Source of the DNA: Chitinophagaceae bacterium
GTDB lineage: Bacteria; Bacteroidota; Bacteroidia; Chitinophagales; Chitinophagaceae
Direction: 5' to 3'
DNA: 11,894 nucleotides
Assembly: GCA_021738605.1 (NCBI GenBank)
Contig: JAIPBY010000064.1
Coordinates: 1 to 11,894 of the forward strand
This document shows positions 8,539 through 11,894 of the stretch, in pieces; the stretch's first letter is position 1; each line of letters begins with the position of its first letter. The notes under the pieces are model-generated. The model had not been told where the DNA came from. It saw nothing but the letters and a program-made list of their open reading frames with translations, and did not search any database. Both the position numbers and the translations under genes were made by a program.

Positions 8539-8569
8539 ATCAAGGTCTATCACTTTAAAAAAAGGAATT

Positions 8570-10495
8570 ATGAAAATATTTAAACTGTTTCCCAAAGCCA
8601 CAATGTTTTTTTTGGTGGCAGGAATTTCAATCATGGGTTGTAAAAAATCATTTCTTGATGAATACAACCCCGCCAGCAGGACAACCGATAACATGTACAA
8701 GGATCCCGCTGGATATGATGGCTTGGTCAACTCTTGTTACCCACTCTTGAGGAATATTACCCAATCAAGAAATCTCACGGTAAAGGGTACAGACATGATG
8801 TGTGCCGGTGGATGGAGTGGAATTTTCTTTGGTCAGTCCAACCAGATAGGAAACGAATTAGATCAGTATGATATCCGCCTCAATTCTACTACAGGTGCAT
8901 TGCAGGGATATTGGGATGATTTGTACAAGGAGATCAACAGGTGTAACGCTGCCGTTGACAGGGCTGATGGTGTAGTTGGTCTGGATCCTGTTAAAAAAGC
9001 TGTGCGTGTTGGTGAGGCAAAGTTCTTGAGAGCCCTAAGCTATTTTTGGTTGGTGCAACAATGGGGCGATGTTCCCATGCCATTGAAAGAATCGCTTGCT
9101 GGTAAATTAGAGGCTCCAAAATCTGCTTCTAAGGATATTTATACCCAGATCATTGCAGATCTGAACAGTGCTATTACAGGATTGCCGGTTTCTCAAACCG
9201 ATCAAGGTCGTGCTACACAGGGTGCTGCCAAGTTCCTTCTTGCGAAAGTATACCTGACCAGGGGATGGAATTTCAATAATGCCCTTGGCGGATCTTCAGC
9301 AGACTTCACAAGCGCTTTGGCACTCTGCGATGAACTGATTGCTTCAGGGCTTTATCCTTTGGAGGCCAACTGGAATAACCTTTGGCCTATACATGATAAA
9401 AAAGTAACCAATGCACAGCCATCAATTGCTGCTGGAGTAACTACAGCCAATGCAAGCAAAGAGGTTATTTTTGCAATTCAATATGCCAATCCGCAATATT
9501 ATTACGGTGATGGCAACAACAATCCAGCCACAGGCTTGATTGGTAACAACATGCACAGTCAATTTGGCCACGGCCCAAGCGGTGTTGCACAAGCGGGCGG
9601 ATCAACCGTATTTTATTCAAAATTGCAGGGCGATCGCAACTATCCTACCTGGGCTGCATACCGCATGTTTGATCCAACCATGGATAGCCGATACGAAGGA
9701 ACATTCAATACTGTTTCTTATGCGACTGTGGCACAGACCATCAGTTTGAAGAATAATACATACTCTCAAAACCTGAACATAACTTATGCTATCGGTGATA
9801 CAACTGCCATTATTTTGCCTTGGAACAGGCCTTTGCCATTGGCCAAAGACCGCGGATTGAATGTGGCTGGAGGTACAAAAAAATATGCTGTTGGCCATAT
9901 CAGTGAAATTGTTGGATATGCTCCTTTGACTCCGTCTACTGGAGTAGTTGACAACATGTTCTGGGCCAGCCCGATGTTTTGGAAATTTTTCCAGCCAAGT
10001 GTTCCCTTCCAGGATGGATGGTCAACCTTGAATGACCCTATTTTCCGTTCTGCTGAGCTTTATCTGATGGCTGCTGAAGCAATCGTTAAAGGAGCAACTG
10101 GTGCAAAACTGGGAACTGCAGATGTTTATTACAACAGGGTTTTGGATCGTGCACTGGGCACAGCAAACGCAGGTAAAAATCCAAACAGGGCAACCAATCC
10201 TGAAAAAGGAACAGACCCGATTACCAATGTTGTTTCTTACCGAGCAACCCCTTCAAACATAACCATTGACATGATCATGGATGAATCTGCAAGGGAATTT
10301 ATGGGAGAGGGGCAACGCTGGTATGATTTGAAGAGAACCCAGACCTTGATTTCAAGAGGAACAAAGTACAATCCATGGATGGGCTACGGTTTATCTGGAT
10401 CACCAGCAATCGCTGCCAAACATTATCTCAGACCGATTCCTCAGAGTATGATTGATTTGACCCTTCCCAAAATCGACCAGAATCCTGGTTATTAA
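8570..10495 (+). CDS. RagB/SusD-family surface glycan-binding lipoprotein (SusD2)
   Basis: This 641-residue lipoprotein is the partner of SusC2 and should form the surface lid of that transporter. The signal peptide ends in the lipobox IMGC, with the lipidated Cys at residue 24, followed by KKSFLDEYNPAS. The SusD fold is marked by KFLRALSYFWLVQQWGDVP in the N-terminal third, RSAELYLMAAEA from 493, MDESAREFMGEG from 570 and QRWYDLKR at 582-589, with HYLRPIPQ and a final NPGY. It is about 65 residues longer than SusD1. Much of the extra length appears to fall in the middle (roughly 280-430), a Gly/Asn/Tyr-rich stretch that in this family often forms ligand-facing loops. It starts 31 bases after susC2, with no terminator in the gap. 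SusD1 and SusD2 differ greatly outside the core motifs, suggesting different ligands. Confidence 0.95.
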   Translation: MKIFKLFPKATMFFLVAGISIMGCKKSFLDEYNPASRTTDNMYKDPAGYDGLVNSCYPLLRNITQSRNLTVKGTDMMCAGGWSGIFFGQSNQIGNELDQYDIRLNSTTGALQGYWDDLYKEINRCNAAVDRADGVVGLDPVKKAVRVGEAKFLRALSYFWLVQQWGDVPMPLKESLAGKLEAPKSASKDIYTQIIADLNSAITGLPVSQTDQGRATQGAAKFLLAKVYLTRGWNFNNALGGSSADFTSALALCDELIASGLYPLEANWNNLWPIHDKKVTNAQPSIAAGVTTANASKEVIFAIQYANPQYYYGDGNNNPATGLIGNNMHSQFGHGPSGVAQAGGSTVFYSKLQGDRNYPTWAAYRMFDPTMDSRYEGTFNTVSYATVAQTISLKNNTYSQNLNITYAIGDTTAIILPWNRPLPLAKDRGLNVAGGTKKYAVGHISEIVGYAPLTPSTGVVDNMFWASPMFWKFFQPSVPFQDGWSTLNDPIFRSAELYLMAAEAIVKGATGAKLGTADVYYNRVLDRALGTANAGKNPNRATNPEKGTDPITNVVSYRATPSNITIDMIMDESAREFMGEGQRWYDLKRTQTLISRGTKYNPWMGYGLSGSPAIAAKHYLRPIPQSMIDLTLPKIDQNPGY

Positions 10496-10514
10496 ACATA
10501 ATTTTCGACCATAA

Positions 10515-10557
10515 AAACATAAAAAAACATTGGATTCATCCAATTTTTTTTATGTTT
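10515..10557. terminator. long AT-rich terminator hairpin after susD2
   Basis: The inner stem pairs ATTGGA (10529-10534) with TCCAAT (10539-10544) around a TTCA loop. With C10528 bulged out, pairing continues through A10521-A10527 with the T run at 10545-10551. It then extends through AAACAT (10515-10520) with ATGTTT (10552-10557), for about 19 bp in total. The T run is inside the stem rather than after it, and the A run gives the same on the other strand, so it may work in both directions. It closes the susC2-susD2 unit. Confidence 0.75.
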
Positions 10558-10570
10558 AATGTTAAAAAAA

Positions 10571-10605
10571 TTTTGGATCTCTAAAACCTTTTATTTTTAT
10601 ATTTG
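10571..10605 (+). promoter_or_regulatory. Bacteroidota-type promoter for susC3
   Basis: TATATTTG at 10598-10605 matches the -7 consensus TAnnTTTG exactly. TTTTG at 10571-10575 supplies a -33 element 22 bases upstream, within the range seen in this phylum. Transcription would start near 10611-10613, leaving a leader of about 50 bases before the ATG at 10661. It lies just after the susD2 terminator hairpin, so susC3 probably begins its own transcription unit. Confidence 0.55.
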
Positions 10606-10660
10606 GTATCATTCTTGTTGTTTTTCAACATTTTCAAAATCGTTCATTAAAATTGCCATC

Positions 10661-11894
10661 ATGAGAAAAGGACTTTTTTTAGTCACCTTCCTAACATTGA
10701 TTACAGCCCTTGCTTTTGCGCAAACGCGCAAGATCAGTGGAACTGTTCAGGGAGACAACGGCGCTGTCATTGCAGGCGCAAGTATTACTATCAAAGGAAG
10801 CACAAAAGGAACTACTACCAACAACGATGGTAAGTTCACTATTGAAGTTCCAACTTCAGGAAAACCTGTTCTTGTTATCAATTCCATTGGATTTGGATCA
10901 CAAGAGGTTACTGTTTCCAGCCAAACCGATCTTTCCATCAAATTGACTTCAGATTCAAAGCAACTTGAAGACGTTGTAGTTGTTGGTTATGGATCAGTTA
11001 GAAAGAAAGACCTTACCGGTGCAGTAGGTTCTCTTGGTCCTCGTGATATTGTGAGGGCTAATCCTGCCAATGCAACCCAAGCCCTTCAGGGCCAGGTTAC
11101 TGGTGTAGTAATTACCAAAACAAGTAACAAGCCAGGTCAAGGATTCGCCATTGACATCCGCGGTCAAAATACCATCACCGGTGCAACTGAACCACTGGTG
11201 GTTATTGATGGTGTAATTGGCGCAAGATTGCGTGACATCAACCCACAGGATATCCAATCTATTGATATCCTTAAGGATGCCTCTTCCACTGCCATTTATG
11301 GTGCAAGGGGTGCAAATGGTGTCATCATTGTCACTTCAAAAAAAGGAGTGGCTGGCAAACCCAAAGTTACATTTGATTCATACCTAGGACAGAAACAACC
11401 AGCACATTTGCCACAATTGCTAAATGCACAACAGTTCTATCAGGCTACTGTTACAGATGTTGTGCTCAATGGCGGTACTGCGAATACATTGACTGCCAGT
11501 GAAATGAACATGGTCAACAGTGGAAAATCAACTGATTGGGTCAATCTTGTTGCGAAACCAAGCACAACTGCCAATTCAACTGTTGCTGTTACTGGTGGTA
11601 ATGCAGGTACTACTTACCGTTTTTCAGGTGGATACATCCAGGAAGATGGTAATATTGCGGCTACTTCATTTAAAAAATATACGCTCAATGCAGCGGTTGA
11701 TAGCAGATTGAACAACTGGTTAAGGGTTGGAATTACCGCTTATATCAACTACAGCACTAACCCTACTGGTTCATTGGAGATTCTTCGCTCTGCATACCGA
11801 GCAAGGCCTACTGGCGTTATTTATTACAAGGATATTGTCAACCCTAGTGAAGGAAATGACTTGGCCATTGGTCCTTGGAATGACCTCTCTGTTT
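10661..11894 (+). CDS. SusC/RagA-family TonB-linked outer-membrane transporter (SusC3), 5' part only
   Basis: The frame is open from ATG at 10661 to the end of the window, giving 411 residues; about 600 more would be expected for the family. The signal peptide is about residues 1-20 (AFA before QTRKISG), followed by a carboxypeptidase-regulatory-like domain to about residue 100. A TonB-box-like LEDVVVVGYG lies at 102-111, and the plug contains LVVIDG and LKDASSTAIYGARGANG at 204-220. The barrel starts after about 225. There is no STN domain. It is a close paralogue of SusC2: the two align without gaps over the first 103 residues, and by hand count 70 of the first 84 coding bases are identical. 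It lacks the plug insertion of SusC2 and is net 20 residues shorter at that point. A susD partner is expected just beyond the window. It appears to be transcribed from its own promoter. Confidence 0.93.
   Translation, partial: MRKGLFLVTFLTLITALAFAQTRKISGTVQGDNGAVIAGASITIKGSTKGTTTNNDGKFTIEVPTSGKPVLVINSIGFGSQEVTVSSQTDLSIKLTSDSKQLEDVVVVGYGSVRKKDLTGAVGSLGPRDIVRANPANATQALQGQVTGVVITKTSNKPGQGFAIDIRGQNTITGATEPLVVIDGVIGARLRDINPQDIQSIDILKDASSTAIYGARGANGVIIVTSKKGVAGKPKVTFDSYLGQKQPAHLPQLLNAQQFYQATVTDVVLNGGTANTLTASEMNMVNSGKSTDWVNLVAKPSTTANSTVAVTGGNAGTTYRFSGGYIQEDGNIAATSFKKYTLNAAVDSRLNNWLRVGITAYINYSTNPTGSLEILRSAYRARPTGVIYYKDIVNPSEGNDLAIGPWNDLSV

Noticed and set aside
10635..10648. CAAAATCGTTCATT before susC3 as a fourth LacI-type operator
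   Set aside because: The left arm matches the shared motif in five of six bases, but the right arm does not and the palindrome is lost.

Overview
The window looks like part of a glycan-uptake locus (polysaccharide utilization locus, PUL) from the chromosome of a Bacteroidota bacterium. The evidence is two complete SusC/SusD pairs and the start of a third SusC. Each SusC has a signal peptide, an N-terminal carboxypeptidase-regulatory-like domain, a TonB-box-like stretch and the LKDA..IYG.R plug signature. Each SusD has a lipobox and ends in an NPGY tail. No start codon has a clear Shine-Dalgarno sequence, and at least one promoter fits the Bacteroidota type (TAnnTTTG at -7), which supports the assignment. 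Moderate GC and the protein style suggest the Chitinophagaceae or relatives, but that is a guess.

Layout, all on the + strand. Positions 1-276 hold the 3' end of an L-rhamnose mutarotase-family gene. Positions 277-496 are an AT-rich gap with two overlapping LacI-type palindromes and a possible promoter. Positions 497-5263 hold susC1-susD1, closed by a strong rho-independent terminator at 5269-5298. A third LacI-type palindrome follows directly at 5306-5323. Positions 5455-10495 hold susC2-susD2, closed by a long AT-rich hairpin at 10515-10557. A good promoter candidate lies at 10571-10605, and a third susC starts at 10661 and runs off the window.

How the parts work together: each SusC is expected to be an outer-membrane TonB-dependent transporter, and its SusD the surface lipoprotein that caps it and helps capture glycan. 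The mutarotase interconverts anomers of a 6-deoxyhexose such as L-rhamnose or L-fucose in the cytoplasm. This hints, without proving, that the imported glycans contain such a sugar. None of the SusCs has an N-terminal STN domain, so control by FecI/FecR-type sigma/anti-sigma pairs is unlikely. The operator-like palindromes point instead to a LacI-family regulator encoded outside the window. SusC2 and SusC3 are close paralogues from an apparent tandem duplication, while SusC1 is more distant.

No glycoside hydrolase, sulfatase, RNA gene, mobile element or CRISPR array was seen. I find a well-formed PUL import module with notable regulatory and paralogue details, not a new class of system.
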